Of a stretch of DNA of 64,000 nt, positions 47,549 to 57,800 are shown one piece after another. The position numbers and the translations under genes are program-made. The stretch comes from Corynebacterium afermentans subsp. lipophilum (GTDB lineage Bacteria; Actinomycetota; Actinomycetes; Mycobacteriales; Mycobacteriaceae), in contig NZ_CP046530.1 of NCBI RefSeq assembly GCF_030408375.1, forward strand, positions 124,001-188,000. The letters are read 5' to 3'. The notes under the pieces were generated by a model, which was not told the DNA's origin, ran no database searches, and was given only the letters and a program-made list of their open reading frames with translations. How positions within the stretch are numbered: position 1 is the stretch's first letter; each line of letters opens with the position of its first letter.

Positions 47549-47986
47549 CTACACCATCCTTTCGGCCGGCGGCACGTGGTCGCCGTCGGGGTCTGGGCCG
47601 TGGTCAACGTAGGGTTCCCAGGCGACGGTTTTCGGGTCGATGGGGCTTTTGCTTAGCGACGGCCGAAGGTGCTCCTCCATATCCGCCAACCCCGCAATGA
47701 CATCTTCCGGGTCTGAACCGAACGCGGCCTGCACCAGCAGGGTGATCGGACCGTCTTCGTCGACCGGGTGGCGCAGCCCCATGGACAGGGTGCCCGGGGT
47801 TGCGGTGATGGAGGTGGAAAACCAGAACACGTCCCAGTCGGTGTTTATGCGCAGTGGATAGTAGATGACGATGGGGTCGAACTTCGTGGCGGGGTTGAAC
47901 GCTTTGGCGACGGCGTCGAAGCCTGCCACGAAGATCTCTTTGGCAATCCAGATGGCGTATTTCACGCCGTGGAAGAAGCCTCGCAT
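47549..47986 (-). CDS. mnhE: Na+/H+ antiporter subunit E
   Basis: 145-residue MrpE/MnhE subunit. It has the conserved segments VIYYPLRINTDWDVFWFSTSITATPGTLSMGL (quoted in parts here: TPGTLSMGL is the family signature). The N-terminal hydrophobic part is shorter than in many homologues, which usually carry two more helices; no upstream in-frame extension exists because mnhD ends at 47986. Confidence 0.9.
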   Translation of the reverse strand: MRGFFHGVKYAIWIAKEIFVAGFDAVAKAFNPATKFDPIVIYYPLRINTDWDVFWFSTSITATPGTLSMGLRHPVDEDGPITLLVQAAFGSDPEDVIAGLADMEEHLRPSLSKSPIDPKTVAWEPYVDHGPDPDGDHVPPAERMV

Positions 47987-49533
47987 TAGTTCTCGCCTCC
48001 ATTGGTTTGGGCGCCGAAGGTGTCGCCGGGTGCGGGGACGCCGATGGGGTCGTCGCCGAGCACGGCGGTGGTGTAGGCGTCAACGTCGAGCAGGTCGTCG
48101 ACGGCGTTAGTGGTGATGTCCCACATTTGGCCGGCGAAGATGAACATGCACAGCGACATGACCATCAGTACTGCGGACGGCAGCATGAAGCTCGCGCGGA
48201 CGTTGAGCGCCTCGGGGTAGTTCTGCATCGGCCGGCCCCAGAACACGCGCTGCCACAGGCGCATCATGGACAGCAGCGCGCCGAAGGAGGCGATGATGAT
48301 GGCGGTGATGGCCACCCAGGAGCGCCAGTCCCCGGCGGAGGCGGCTGCCAGCACAACGGTGACCTTGCCGAAGATGCCGGAAAACGGCGGGAAGCCCACG
48401 ATGGAAAACGCGCCGGCGACGAACACGGCGGACGTCCACGGGTCGCGCCGGGCGATGCCGGAGAGTTTCGCCATGGTGCCGGTGCCGTAGGTTTCCTCGA
48501 TCGCGCCGGAGTTCAGCACGAGTGCGGCGATGGTGATCATGTGGTGCAGGGTGTAGAGCAGGCCGGCGGCGAGGGCGTAGCGTGCGTCGTCGTTAGTAAA
48601 GGCCAGCATGATCAGGATGAACGGCATGCCGTTGACCATCTGGTAGGCCAGCACGCGGCGCATGGTGGCCTCGGTCAGGCCGGCGAAGCCGCCGATAATC
48701 ATGGAGATGACCATGACCACGATGAGCAGCGTGTTCCAGCGCGGGTCCATGTCGAACATGATCACCCAGATGCGGAAGAGCATGTACACGGCCACCTTGG
48801 TGTGCAGGCCGGAGAACAGGCCCATCACGGCCGCGGAGGTGGACGGGTAGGTGCGCGGCAGCCAGGTGTAGACGGGGAACACGCCGGCTTTCGCGGCGAT
48901 GGCGATGACGACGATGCCGGTGGCCACCGTCGCCGGGCCGCCGCCCGCGGCCACGCCCTGCAGCGACGCCAGGTTCACGGCGCCGGTGACGGCGTAGAGG
49001 TAGCCCACGCCGAGCACCAGCATTGTCGACGCCGCCAGGTTGACCAGCACGAACATGCGCGCGGACAACAGGCGGTGGCGGGTGCCCGTCATGGCGATCA
49101 GGCCGTAGGACGGCAGCAGGCACACCTCGATCATGACGAAGAAGTTGAACAGGTCGGCTGTGAGTAGCGCGCCGGAGACGCCGGTGACCAGCACGAGCGA
49201 GAGCGGCACGTAGAACCGGGACTGGGTTTCGCCGACGACGATGGCGAACCAGTTGGACATCAGCGCCACGATCATGGTGGTCACGATCATCACGGCGGAG
49301 AATGTGTCGGCGGCGAAGGAGATGCCCACGCCGCCCTGGTACAGGCCGATGACGTGGCTGATCGTGCCGTGGTCGCGGGTGTAGCCGTAGAGCCACACGC
49401 CGAGGCCTAGGTTGATGGCGGGGATGAGGATCGCCAGAGCGTCGTTGAGCCACTTCCAGGGGCTGAGCGCCGTGACCGCGGAGACGATCAGCGGCAGCGC
49501 GACAAATACGGGCAGGATTGCGTCTACGGCCAT
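47986..49533 (-). CDS. mnhD: Na+/H+ antiporter subunit D
   Basis: 515-residue MrpD/MnhD, homologous to proton-pumping NADH dehydrogenase subunits. Fourteen hydrophobic helices; key segments MIEVCLLPSYGLIAMTGT (conserved Glu of helix 5), KAGVFPVYTWLPRTYPSTSAAVMGLFSGLHTKVAVY (shown as landmarks: the Lys of helix 7 and HTK) and FPPFSGIFGK. Its ends touch mnhE and mnhC by single-base overlaps. Confidence 0.94.
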   Translation of the reverse strand: MAVDAILPVFVALPLIVSAVTALSPWKWLNDALAILIPAINLGLGVWLYGYTRDHGTISHVIGLYQGGVGISFAADTFSAVMIVTTMIVALMSNWFAIVVGETQSRFYVPLSLVLVTGVSGALLTADLFNFFVMIEVCLLPSYGLIAMTGTRHRLLSARMFVLVNLAASTMLVLGVGYLYAVTGAVNLASLQGVAAGGGPATVATGIVVIAIAAKAGVFPVYTWLPRTYPSTSAAVMGLFSGLHTKVAVYMLFRIWVIMFDMDPRWNTLLIVVMVISMIIGGFAGLTEATMRRVLAYQMVNGMPFILIMLAFTNDDARYALAAGLLYTLHHMITIAALVLNSGAIEETYGTGTMAKLSGIARRDPWTSAVFVAGAFSIVGFPPFSGIFGKVTVVLAAASAGDWRSWVAITAIIIASFGALLSMMRLWQRVFWGRPMQNYPEALNVRASFMLPSAVLMVMSLCMFIFAGQMWDITTNAVDDLLDVDAYTTAVLGDDPIGVPAPGDTFGAQTNGGEN

Positions 49534-49994
49534 TAGTCGGTCACCCTCAGGCTTTCGTTGTCAACGTGGCTGATCTCGCGTGCGCGGATCTCCTCCAGCT
49601 TCTTCTGGTTCAGCCGGGCGTTGCGGCCGGCGGTGGACAGGGCCGACGGGCTCAGCCGCATCTTGGAGTAGCCGGCGTCGGTGCCGGTGGGCTGCTCCGC
49701 GGTGTCGTCGTTACGCCCCAGCGCGGAGAGCATGAGCAGGATCGTGGTGGTGGCCATCGCGATCACGATGGCGGTGAGCACGAACGCCTGGGGCAGGGGG
49801 TCGCCCATGTCCTCGAAGGCCACACGCGAAGGGAAGGCTTCCCCGCGCCACGCGCCGACGCCTGCTGCGAGCAGGGTGAGGTTGGTGGCGTGGCCGAACA
49901 GGGAAATGCCGAAGATCACCCGCACGAGGCCGCGCTGCAGAACCAGGTACACGGATCCTGCGACCAGGACTGCGATGGTAAGTGCCATGACCAT
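49533..49994 (-). CDS. mnhC: Na+/H+ antiporter subunit C
   Basis: 153-residue MrpC/MnhC, NuoK-like, three helices (VLVAGSVYLVLQRGLVRVIFGI; ATNLTLLAAGVG; PLPQAFVLTAIVIAMATTTILLML region with DPLPQALVLTAIVI-type motif). The C-terminal charged tail (LNQKKLEEIRAREIS) is longer than in many homologues. The gap to mnhA is 3 nt. Confidence 0.94.
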   Translation of the reverse strand: MVMALTIAVLVAGSVYLVLQRGLVRVIFGISLFGHATNLTLLAAGVGAWRGEAFPSRVAFEDMGDPLPQAFVLTAIVIAMATTTILLMLSALGRNDDTAEQPTGTDAGYSKMRLSPSALSTAGRNARLNQKKLEEIRAREISHVDNESLRVTD

Positions 49995-49997
49995 GGG

Positions 49998-52907
49998 TTA
50001 GTGCTCCTTCGTGGTAACCGGTCGCGGGTCGTGCGCCGGGTTGATCGGCTCCGGGTGCGCGTCCACGGGGTTTTCGGGTGCGAGCGGGGCCGGGATGCTC
50101 GGCAGCGGGTTGCCCTCCTCGTCGCGCGAGTAGTCCAGGTCCGACAGGTCCATGCCGGGGCGCAGGTAGCCGCCGAGCGCGTTGATCGCGGCGGTGACCA
50201 TGCCGAGCACGGCGAGGTAGATGCCGAAATCGAAGATCAGCGAGGTGGTCATGTGCTCGCCGGCGATCTCGCCGTGGATGGCGTACATGAACCCGCCCTC
50301 GATGAAGCCGAGGAAGCCGGAGGCGATGGCGATGATGATGCCCCAGCCGGTCAGGCGGATCGGGGTGAAGTTTTGCACCACGTCCGCGTCCGCGCCGCGC
50401 GACAGGTAGTTGATGGCGAACGCCGTGGCCATCACAAGCGCGGCGACGAAGCCGCCGCCGGGGGCGGTGTGGCCGCGGAAGAAGATCAGCACGGACAGCA
50501 CCACCAGCACCGGCGCCACCAGGGCTGCGGCCTTGCGCAGCGGGATGGAGTTGAGCTGGGACTGGCCGAACGGGCGCGGGCGGGTGCCGGCCTCGAACAG
50601 GTGGCGCGGCATGGAGCTGACCACCGCGGCGATGACCACGGCAGCCATGCCCAGCACCGACAGCTCGCCCAACGTATCGAAGCCACGGAACTCGACGATG
50701 ATCACGGCGACGATGTTGTCGGCGCCGGTGACGTCGCCGCCTTCGGTGAGGTACCACTCGGCCAGTTCGGAGCGGCCGCGACGGCCGGTCAGGCCGTAGA
50801 CGCCGAAGAAGGTGACCACGCCTGCGAGTAGGGCGAATGCGCCGGCAAACGCCTTGCGGCGCGGCTTCGTCTCCGGGAACATACGCGGCTGGTAGCGAAG
50901 CACCACCAGGATGACCACCACGGTCAGCGACTCGACCAGGAACTGCGTCATGGCCACGTCCGGAGCGCCCAGCAGGAACATCTGCAGAGTCATGCCCACA
51001 CCGACGGTGCCGAGCAGCACGGCGGAGGCGAGGCGGGAGCGGGTGAACACCATGCCCAGCACGGACATCGCGATGATGGCGAACGGGATGAGGTCCCACC
51101 ACACGTCCAGGCCTTCGGCGCGCGGGGCCGGGGTGACGCCGTCGATGCCGTCGGTCAGGCCGATCACGCACAGGCCCATCGCGGTGACGGACGCCAGCAG
51201 CGGGAAGAGGTGGCGCGACGGGTTGAAGCCGTCGGCCAGCGAGCCGAGCTGCTTGCCCAGGTTGGACAGGCTGCGGGTGAGCCAGGCCAGCACCTCGGTT
51301 CCGTCTGCGGGCAGAAGGTCCTTGTTCTCCAGTGCGGCGAAGACGCGCTTGCGGAAGAACACCACGAACACCACGCCGGCGACCAGCACTGCCACAGACA
51401 CCAAAAATGGCGGGGTCACGCCGTGCCAGAGTGCGAGGTGGGTGGCGAAGCTGTCGTCGCCCGTCACGGCGCGCACGCCTGCGGAGACGGGGTTGTCCAC
51501 CCAGAACAGCACAAACGGCAGGACCGCGGAGGTCAGACCCGGCAGTGCGGCGGGCAGCCAGAGGGCGGTGGGGGCTTCGTGGACGTCGGGGAGGTCCTTT
51601 GGTCCGTCGATAAATGCGCCGAAGACGATCTTCGCGGAGTAGACGAAGGTGAGGAACGCGGCGATGCCGGCCACCGTGAGCAGGAGCGCCCCGTAGGAGG
51701 ATTCGTGGAAGGCGTCCAGGATGGATTCCTTGGACACGAAGCCGAACAGCGGCGGGATCGCGGCCATGGATGCGGCGGCGACGACGGTGGAGGCGAACGT
51801 GAATGGCATCTTGTTGTAGATCGGGCCTAGGCGGCGCATGTCGCGCGAGCCGGCCTCGTGGTCCACCACGCCGATGAGCATGAACAGGGAGGACTTGAAC
51901 AGCGCGTGCGCCAGCGTGTGCGTCAACGCCGCGGCCAGGGCGACCGGGGTGCCGATGCCGATGGCGGCCACGATCCAGCCCAGGTGGGACACGGTGGAGT
52001 ACGCCGTGAGGTGCTTCAGGTCCGTCTTAGTGATGGCGAACAGCGCGGACATCAGCGCGGTGAACAGGCCGGCGGTGACAAGCAGGTAGTTCCACGCGGC
52101 GACGTCCGAGAAGATGGTGGAAAAACGCACCAGCAGGTAGACGCCGGCTTTGACCACGGCCGCGGCGTGCAGGAACGCGGAGACCGGGGTGGCAGCGGCC
52201 ATGGCCTCGGGCAGCCAGAAGTGGAAGGGGAACTGCGCTGCCTTGGTAAACGCGGAAAACGCGATGAGCAGCGCGACTACGACGGTGACGCGGTTGTCGC
52301 CCCAGATGTCGGCAGCGAGGATGTCCTGCAGGCGCGTCGTGCCGGTCTGCGCGGAGGCCACAGCCAGGCCAGCCAGCAGCGTCAGGCCGCCGAAGAAGGT
52401 GAGGATCAGGGTGCGGTAAGACCCGGCCTCACCGGAGGAGCCGGAGCGTGCGATGAGCAGGAACGACGCGATGGAGACGAGCTCCCAGGCGATGAACAGC
52501 AGCACGGCGTCGTCCGCAAGCACGAGCAGCAGCACCGACAGAGTAAACGCCGTCATGATGGTGTAGAAGCTGGTGTTGCCGTCGCGTTCGGGCAGGTACG
52601 CGGCGGAGTACAAAAAGACCACGCCGCCGATGACCAGCGCCAGCAGCGCGAAGAAGATGCCCAGCCCGTCCGCGCGCAGCGCGAAGTCCACGGAGGTGCC
52701 CGTGCCCATCACGTCGCGCGCCCACTCCTTGGACCATTGAAGGTCCGTGCCGCGGGAGACTTCTGTGAACTTGGAGCCCAGCACGGCCGCGGCGGCGAAG
52801 AGTATCGCCGCGAGCGGGTACCCGGCCTTCTTGTCCATGACTCGCACGAGGATCGGTGAGAGCACCACCGTCGCTGCGACGAGCCCGATGACAAGGGGAA
52901 GTGTCAT
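49998..52907 (-). CDS. mnhA: Na+/H+ antiporter subunit A, with fused B
   Basis: 969-residue MrpA, first gene of the operon. The N-terminal two-thirds is NuoL/ND5-like with landmarks FIAWELVSIASFLLI, KAAQFPFHFWLPEAM, STVSHLGWI and KSSLFMLIG. The C-terminal third includes the MnhB-like part (GQSQLNSIPLRKAAALVAP, TAPGGGFVAALVMATAFAINYL), which explains the missing separate mnhB gene. The complex exports Na+ against protons and supports alkaline and salt tolerance. No strong ribosome-binding site is visible. Confidence 0.94.
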   Translation of the reverse strand: MTLPLVIGLVAATVVLSPILVRVMDKKAGYPLAAILFAAAAVLGSKFTEVSRGTDLQWSKEWARDVMGTGTSVDFALRADGLGIFFALLALVIGGVVFLYSAAYLPERDGNTSFYTIMTAFTLSVLLLVLADDAVLLFIAWELVSIASFLLIARSGSSGEAGSYRTLILTFFGGLTLLAGLAVASAQTGTTRLQDILAADIWGDNRVTVVVALLIAFSAFTKAAQFPFHFWLPEAMAAATPVSAFLHAAAVVKAGVYLLVRFSTIFSDVAAWNYLLVTAGLFTALMSALFAITKTDLKHLTAYSTVSHLGWIVAAIGIGTPVALAAALTHTLAHALFKSSLFMLIGVVDHEAGSRDMRRLGPIYNKMPFTFASTVVAAASMAAIPPLFGFVSKESILDAFHESSYGALLLTVAGIAAFLTFVYSAKIVFGAFIDGPKDLPDVHEAPTALWLPAALPGLTSAVLPFVLFWVDNPVSAGVRAVTGDDSFATHLALWHGVTPPFLVSVAVLVAGVVFVVFFRKRVFAALENKDLLPADGTEVLAWLTRSLSNLGKQLGSLADGFNPSRHLFPLLASVTAMGLCVIGLTDGIDGVTPAPRAEGLDVWWDLIPFAIIAMSVLGMVFTRSRLASAVLLGTVGVGMTLQMFLLGAPDVAMTQFLVESLTVVVILVVLRYQPRMFPETKPRRKAFAGAFALLAGVVTFFGVYGLTGRRGRSELAEWYLTEGGDVTGADNIVAVIIVEFRGFDTLGELSVLGMAAVVIAAVVSSMPRHLFEAGTRPRPFGQSQLNSIPLRKAAALVAPVLVVLSVLIFFRGHTAPGGGFVAALVMATAFAINYLSRGADADVVQNFTPIRLTGWGIIIAIASGFLGFIEGGFMYAIHGEIAGEHMTTSLIFDFGIYLAVLGMVTAAINALGGYLRPGMDLSDLDYSRDEEGNPLPSIPAPLAPENPVDAHPEPINPAHDPRPVTTKEH

Positions 52908-53055
52908 GGTGAACCCATTTCATTCCATGGTTTTGGCAAGAACCCTTACGACAGTATCAAGGCCGCCGACACGGTTCTAACGGTGCGCGTTCCCGACGAT
53001 GTGCTGGCGGTGCGCCTCCCGCAGCAAGTCGGGCGCGAGTGCTAAGAACAATGCC

Positions 53056-54444
53056 ATGAAATCGGGCAACGCGTGGCGGTTGGTGTGTGCGCTTCTGGCG
53101 CTGGTTGTCGGGGTGTTTTTGCCCATGAATCCGGCCGAAACGTGGACGAACGCGGGGCGCGATGCTGAGGTTTCGGGCGCCCCGCAGGTTGGCCCCGACA
53201 ATCTCGGCGACGCGCGCCGCGCCGCCGGTGAGGCCGGGCAGCAGGCGAAGGTGCTCAAGGAGGGCGCGGGCCAGCTCGCCGCGGGCATCGGGGAGGCGCA
53301 AGGGCAAACTCAGCAGCTTATCGACACCCTCGCCACCGCCCAGTCCGGATCCCAGCAACTCGCCGACGGCATGGTCGAGCTCCAGGCCGGCACCGGCCAA
53401 CTGGGCGCGGGCGCGACGCAGCTTGCGGATTCCATCGGCGAGGTGGTCGGCCAGGTGTCCGGGTTTGAGGCGGTGCGCGGCCAGGTGGTCGGCGCGATCG
53501 ACCGTTCCCTGGAGGAGCTCAAGGACGCAAAGGACCCGGAGGCGGTCAAGGCCCGCAAGTCGCTGAAGGAACTGCGGGCCCAGGCAGAGACCGCCCAGCT
53601 GCCGCCGGACGTGGTGGCGAAGATGAACCAGCTTCGCGACGGCTCCCGCGACCTGGCCAACCAACTCGCCGTGCCGGGCTACGGCTACCACGACGGCATA
53701 TATACAGCCACCAACGGCTCCGCCGAGCTGGCCGCGGGCTTGCGTGAGCTGCAGGCGCAGACCGGGCAGGCCACCGGCGGCATCGACGAGCTGGTCGCCG
53801 GCGTGGAAAAGATCAACCAGATGGCGGGCATGAACGCCGACAAGGTTGGCGCGGTGCGCGCGGCCCTGCCGGTGCCGGCGGCCGCGCCGGGTGCCGCAGA
53901 GAACGCGCCGGCCGGCTCCACGCTCGCCCCGGTGGCCGCGATGTTGCTCGCGGCGATGGCCGTGCTGGGAGGCACCGCACTCGCGGCGGCGGCGTGGTTC
54001 GCATCCCGCGGCCGCTGGTGGGTCCTGGGCGTCGGTTCTGTGCTTGTTGCTGCCGCGGGCACCATCCTGGCCGGGGTGATCGGGTCCGGGTTTGGTGTGC
54101 AGGAGTACGGGGTTGCGTTTGCGGGGCTGCTGCTGGGCACGCTCGCAAGCGCGGGACTTGCATCCGTGTTCAATGGAGCATTCGGCGCTAGGGCTGGTCT
54201 TGGCATGGCCGGAGTGCTTGCCTTGGTGCAGACCGGGCTCGTCGGCTGGGTGTGGCGCACCGCGACCACCGCGCAGGTCGACTCTGTGTGGGTGGCGTTG
54301 TCGCAAGCAGCGCCAATGCACTGGGTGTCCACCGCTGTCTCGGCGGGCGGCAACGGCGGCGACTACCGCGGCATCGTCTCGGCGGTGCTGCTGTCCGCTC
54401 TGCTTGCGGTGGCGGGATTGGTTGGGGCACGGGGGCGTCGTTAA
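53056..54444 (+). CDS. Coiled-coil membrane protein, YhgE/Pip-like
   Basis: 462 residues from ATG 53056. One N-terminal helix (LVCALLALVVGVFLPMNP), then a long extracytoplasmic Gln/Ala/Gly-rich helical region with repeated QLADGMVELQAGTGQLGAGATQLADS-like heptads (in parts), then five or six C-terminal membrane helices from residue 295. This layout is that of YhgE/Pip or ABC-2-type proteins with a coiled ectodomain, which often accompany MMPL exporters in actinobacteria. Function unknown. The gene is divergent from mnhA; the word GGCGTCGTTAAGCAAA covers its stop codon. Confidence 0.75.
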   Translation: MKSGNAWRLVCALLALVVGVFLPMNPAETWTNAGRDAEVSGAPQVGPDNLGDARRAAGEAGQQAKVLKEGAGQLAAGIGEAQGQTQQLIDTLATAQSGSQQLADGMVELQAGTGQLGAGATQLADSIGEVVGQVSGFEAVRGQVVGAIDRSLEELKDAKDPEAVKARKSLKELRAQAETAQLPPDVVAKMNQLRDGSRDLANQLAVPGYGYHDGIYTATNGSAELAAGLRELQAQTGQATGGIDELVAGVEKINQMAGMNADKVGAVRAALPVPAAAPGAAENAPAGSTLAPVAAMLLAAMAVLGGTALAAAAWFASRGRWWVLGVGSVLVAAAGTILAGVIGSGFGVQEYGVAFAGLLLGTLASAGLASVFNGAFGARAGLGMAGVLALVQTGLVGWVWRTATTAQVDSVWVALSQAAPMHWVSTAVSAGGNGGDYRGIVSAVLLSALLAVAGLVGARGRR

Positions 54445-54547
54445 GCAAACGCTTAGGTAGACAGCAGTTTCTCCGGTCCCTAAAATGTGATGTCATCTGC
54501 CACCTCTCCGTTGGGATGTGGTGACACCCGCGCTAGCCCGCGCGAAG

Positions 54548-54584
54548 AAAGACGGCCTCCGGAGCGATCCGGGGGACGTCTTTT
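54548..54584 (+). terminator. Terminator hairpin in the 54.4-54.8 kb gap
   Basis: AAAGACG/CGTCTTT stem with an inner CTCCGG/CCGGGG pair and a TTTT tail, about 100 nt past the preceding stop codon. The 54445-54547 stretch before it holds further short inverted repeats (CGCGCTAGCCCGCGCG) but no reading frame I can support. It could be a long 3' trailer or a small RNA. Confidence 0.7.
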
Positions 54585-54710
54585 GCATTGAAGGTCCGGT
54601 TGCGGGGGAGTAGTCAGACCTCTCGTGACGAATAAAACGCCGCTAGTTGAACACCGATTTCACTTACCTGCAACACATATAGGGGCCAGGAGCTGCGCCG
54701 ATGTGGACGT

Positions 54711-54729
54711 AACCTGAAATTAACCTGAA
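54711..54729 (+). promoter_or_regulatory. Pho-box-like direct repeat before the alkaline phosphatase
   Basis: AACCTGAA at 54711 and 54722, an 8-bp direct repeat with an 11-bp period. One helical turn between half-sites is the geometry bound by OmpR/PhoB-type response regulators. It lies about 80 nt before the start of the double alkaline phosphatase, so control by the phosphate-starvation regulator is the simplest reading. Confidence 0.6.
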
Positions 54730-54807
54730 TGTCGCCTCCTGTACGCAACCTGGGAGTAGCTTGCGCCGTGGTTACAAAAACCGTCCCTCTTACCTCAAGG
54801 AATTCTT

Positions 54808-57800
54808 ATGCGTTTCTCCTCCAAGGCAGTGGCAGCTGTCGTCAGCGTCTCCGCGCTGGCACTGGCGAACCTGCCGGTTTCTCTCGCTCAGTCCGCAGAG
54901 CAGGCGTTCAACGGCAAGGACACCTGCATCACCATTGATTCCGAAGGCAACGTCGTCGCGCCGCAGCCGGGCGACTGCACCCAGTTTGGCAAGGGCGGCC
55001 AGGGCAACTCCGACGCCCAGGCCCGCAACGTCATTTTCATCCTGGGCGACGGCATGGGCCACCAGGAGATCACCGCGGCGCGCAACTACCTCAAGGGCGC
55101 GAACGGCCGCTTCGAGGGCCTCGACGAGCTCACCGCGTCCGGCGCGTACACCACTTTCGCAATCGGTGAGGACGGCAAGCGTCAGTACGTCACCGACTCC
55201 GCCGCGTCCGCAACGGGCTGGTCCACCGGTGGAAAGACCTACAACGGCGCGCTGTCCGTGGACATCACAGGCAAGCCGCACGAGAACCTCCTGGAGATGG
55301 CCAAGAACGCCGGCATGCGCACCGGCAACGTCTCCACCGCGGAGATCCAGGACGCCACCCCGGGCGCGATGCACTCCCACATCTCCAAGCGCGGCTACTA
55401 CGCGCCGTCCGGCGACGCGAAGCCGGTCAAGGGTGCTGAAGCTCGCGAAAACGGCGGCCTCGGCTCCATCTCCGAGCAGATCATCGATACCCGCGCCGAC
55501 GTCACCCTGGGCGGCGGCCGCAAGTACTTCGACGCCGAGGTGCTTGCCGGCGGCGAGAACCGCAACCCGTTCCTGACCGAGAAGAACGACGGCGGCACCG
55601 ACTGGGAGGCCGGCAAGTCCGTCCGCGAGAACGCGATTGCCAAGGGCTACCAGGTTGTCGACGACAAGCAGGGCCTCCAGGGCATCACCGTCGCGAACCA
55701 GGACCAGCCGGTGCTCGGCCTGTTCCACGACAAAAACATGACCCGCAAGTTCGAGCAGACCGTGCCGGTGAAGTCCGATGGCACCACCGAGCCCGAGGTT
55801 TGCAAGGAAGCTGATCGCGGCGACGAGCCGTCCGCAGCTGAAATGACCAAGAAGGCCATCGAACTTCTCGACGATCCTTCGGCGGACAAGGGCTTCTTCC
55901 TGCAGGTCGAATCCGCATCCATCGACAAGGCAGACCACGCGGCCGACGCCTGCGGAATGATCGGCGAGACCGACCAGATCGACGAGGTGATCAAGGAAGC
56001 CCTGGACTTTGCCAAGAAGGACAAGGACACCCTGATCGTGGTCACCGCCGACCACGCGCACACCGCCGAGATCATTCCGGACGGCCGCCCGTCCGTCTCT
56101 GCTGTGACCCGCCTGCAGTCCCCGAAGGACGGCGGTGCGGTCATGTCCGTCGGTTTCGGCACCCAGCCGTGGCTGGATGAGGAGGGCAACCCGGTCTTTG
56201 ACAAGAAGGCAAACGGCGACCCGTTCGACACCCCGAACTTCTCCATGATGCACACCGGCACCCAGGTGCGCATCGCAGGCTTCGGCCCGGGTTCCGAGAA
56301 CGTCAACGGCCAGCTCGATCAGACCGACGCCTTCTACGTCATGGCGAACGCGCTCGGACTCAACGGCGGCACCGACGGTGGCCAGAAGCCGTGGAAGATC
56401 AATAAGGACAACAAGGTCGTATCCCTGGCCAACCGGTCGAAGGCCAAGTCGGGCGACGAGCTGTGCTACCTCGTCGCCGCCGGCGAAGCTCCGAAGGTGG
56501 GCGACTGCGCCCAGTTTGGCAAGGACGGCCAGGGCATCGACAACGCCAAGGCGAAGAACGTCGTGGTCCTGATCGGCGACGGCACCGGCGACTCCGAGAT
56601 CACCGCAGCCCGCAACTACCTGAAGGGCTCCGCTGGCCGCTTCGAGGGCCTGGACAACCTGGACTACACCGGGTACCTGACCACCTTCTCCCTGGATAAG
56701 GAGACTGGCCTGCCAAACTACGTGGCAGACTCCGCCGCCACCGGTACCGCGTGGAACTCCGGCGTGAAGTCGTACAACGGCGCCATCGGTGTGGACAACG
56801 CCGGTAAGCCGGTCGCCACCATGGGTGAGCTGGCCAAGGCCCGCGGGATGAAGATCGGCAACGTCTCCACCGCCGAGATCCAGGACGCCACCCCGGCTGC
56901 CTTCGCCGCGCACGCGTTCGACCGTTCCTACTACGCACCGTCCGGCGACAAGAAGGTGGCTAAGGGCGACCAGCTGCGTGAAAACGGCGGCTTGGGCTCC
57001 ATCTCGGAGCAGATCGTGGACCTGCGCGCCGACGTCACCCTCGGCGGCGGCAGCAAGTACTTCGACACCGAGGTCGTTCAGGGCGGCAAGTGGAACGCCA
57101 GCGGCAACACCTGGACCGCCGGCAAGTCGGTGTTGGACAACGCGAAGGACAACGGCTACCAGGTGGTGACCAACGCGTCCGAGCTTGACGCCATCGCCGA
57201 GGCCAACTCCGACAAGCCGGTGCTGGGCCTGTTCTCCGAGGGCAACATGCCGCGCGTGCTCAACCAGTCCATCCCGACGACTGACGGCGGCGACCTGCAG
57301 CCGGCGACCTGTGTGGCGAACCCGGAGTTCACCGAGGAGACCCCGCGCCTGGGCGCGATGACCTCCAAGGCGCTCGAGCTGCTGCAGAACGACAACGGAT
57401 TCCTGCTCCAGGTCGAGTCCGCGTCCCCGGACAAGGCCGACCACCAGGCGGATGCTTGCGGCCTGATCGGTGAGGTCGGTCAGCTCGACGAGGCCGTCCA
57501 GGCTGTGCAGAAGTGGGTCGAAGAGACTGGCGAGGAGACCCTCATCGTCGCCACCGCCGACCACGCCCACACCGCGCAGATCACCTACGACAACGCCAAC
57601 ACCGCTGGCCGCGTGACCCAGCTGACCACGGCGGATGGCTCCACCATGGCGGTCAACTTCGCCACCTCCAAGACGAACGAGGACGAGGATGCCCTCGGCG
57701 GCCAGCAGCACACCGGTGCGCAGCTGCGCGTCGCAGCATCCGGCCCGGGTGCGGCGAACGTGACTGGCCAGATCGACCAGACTGACCTGTTCTTCCTGGT

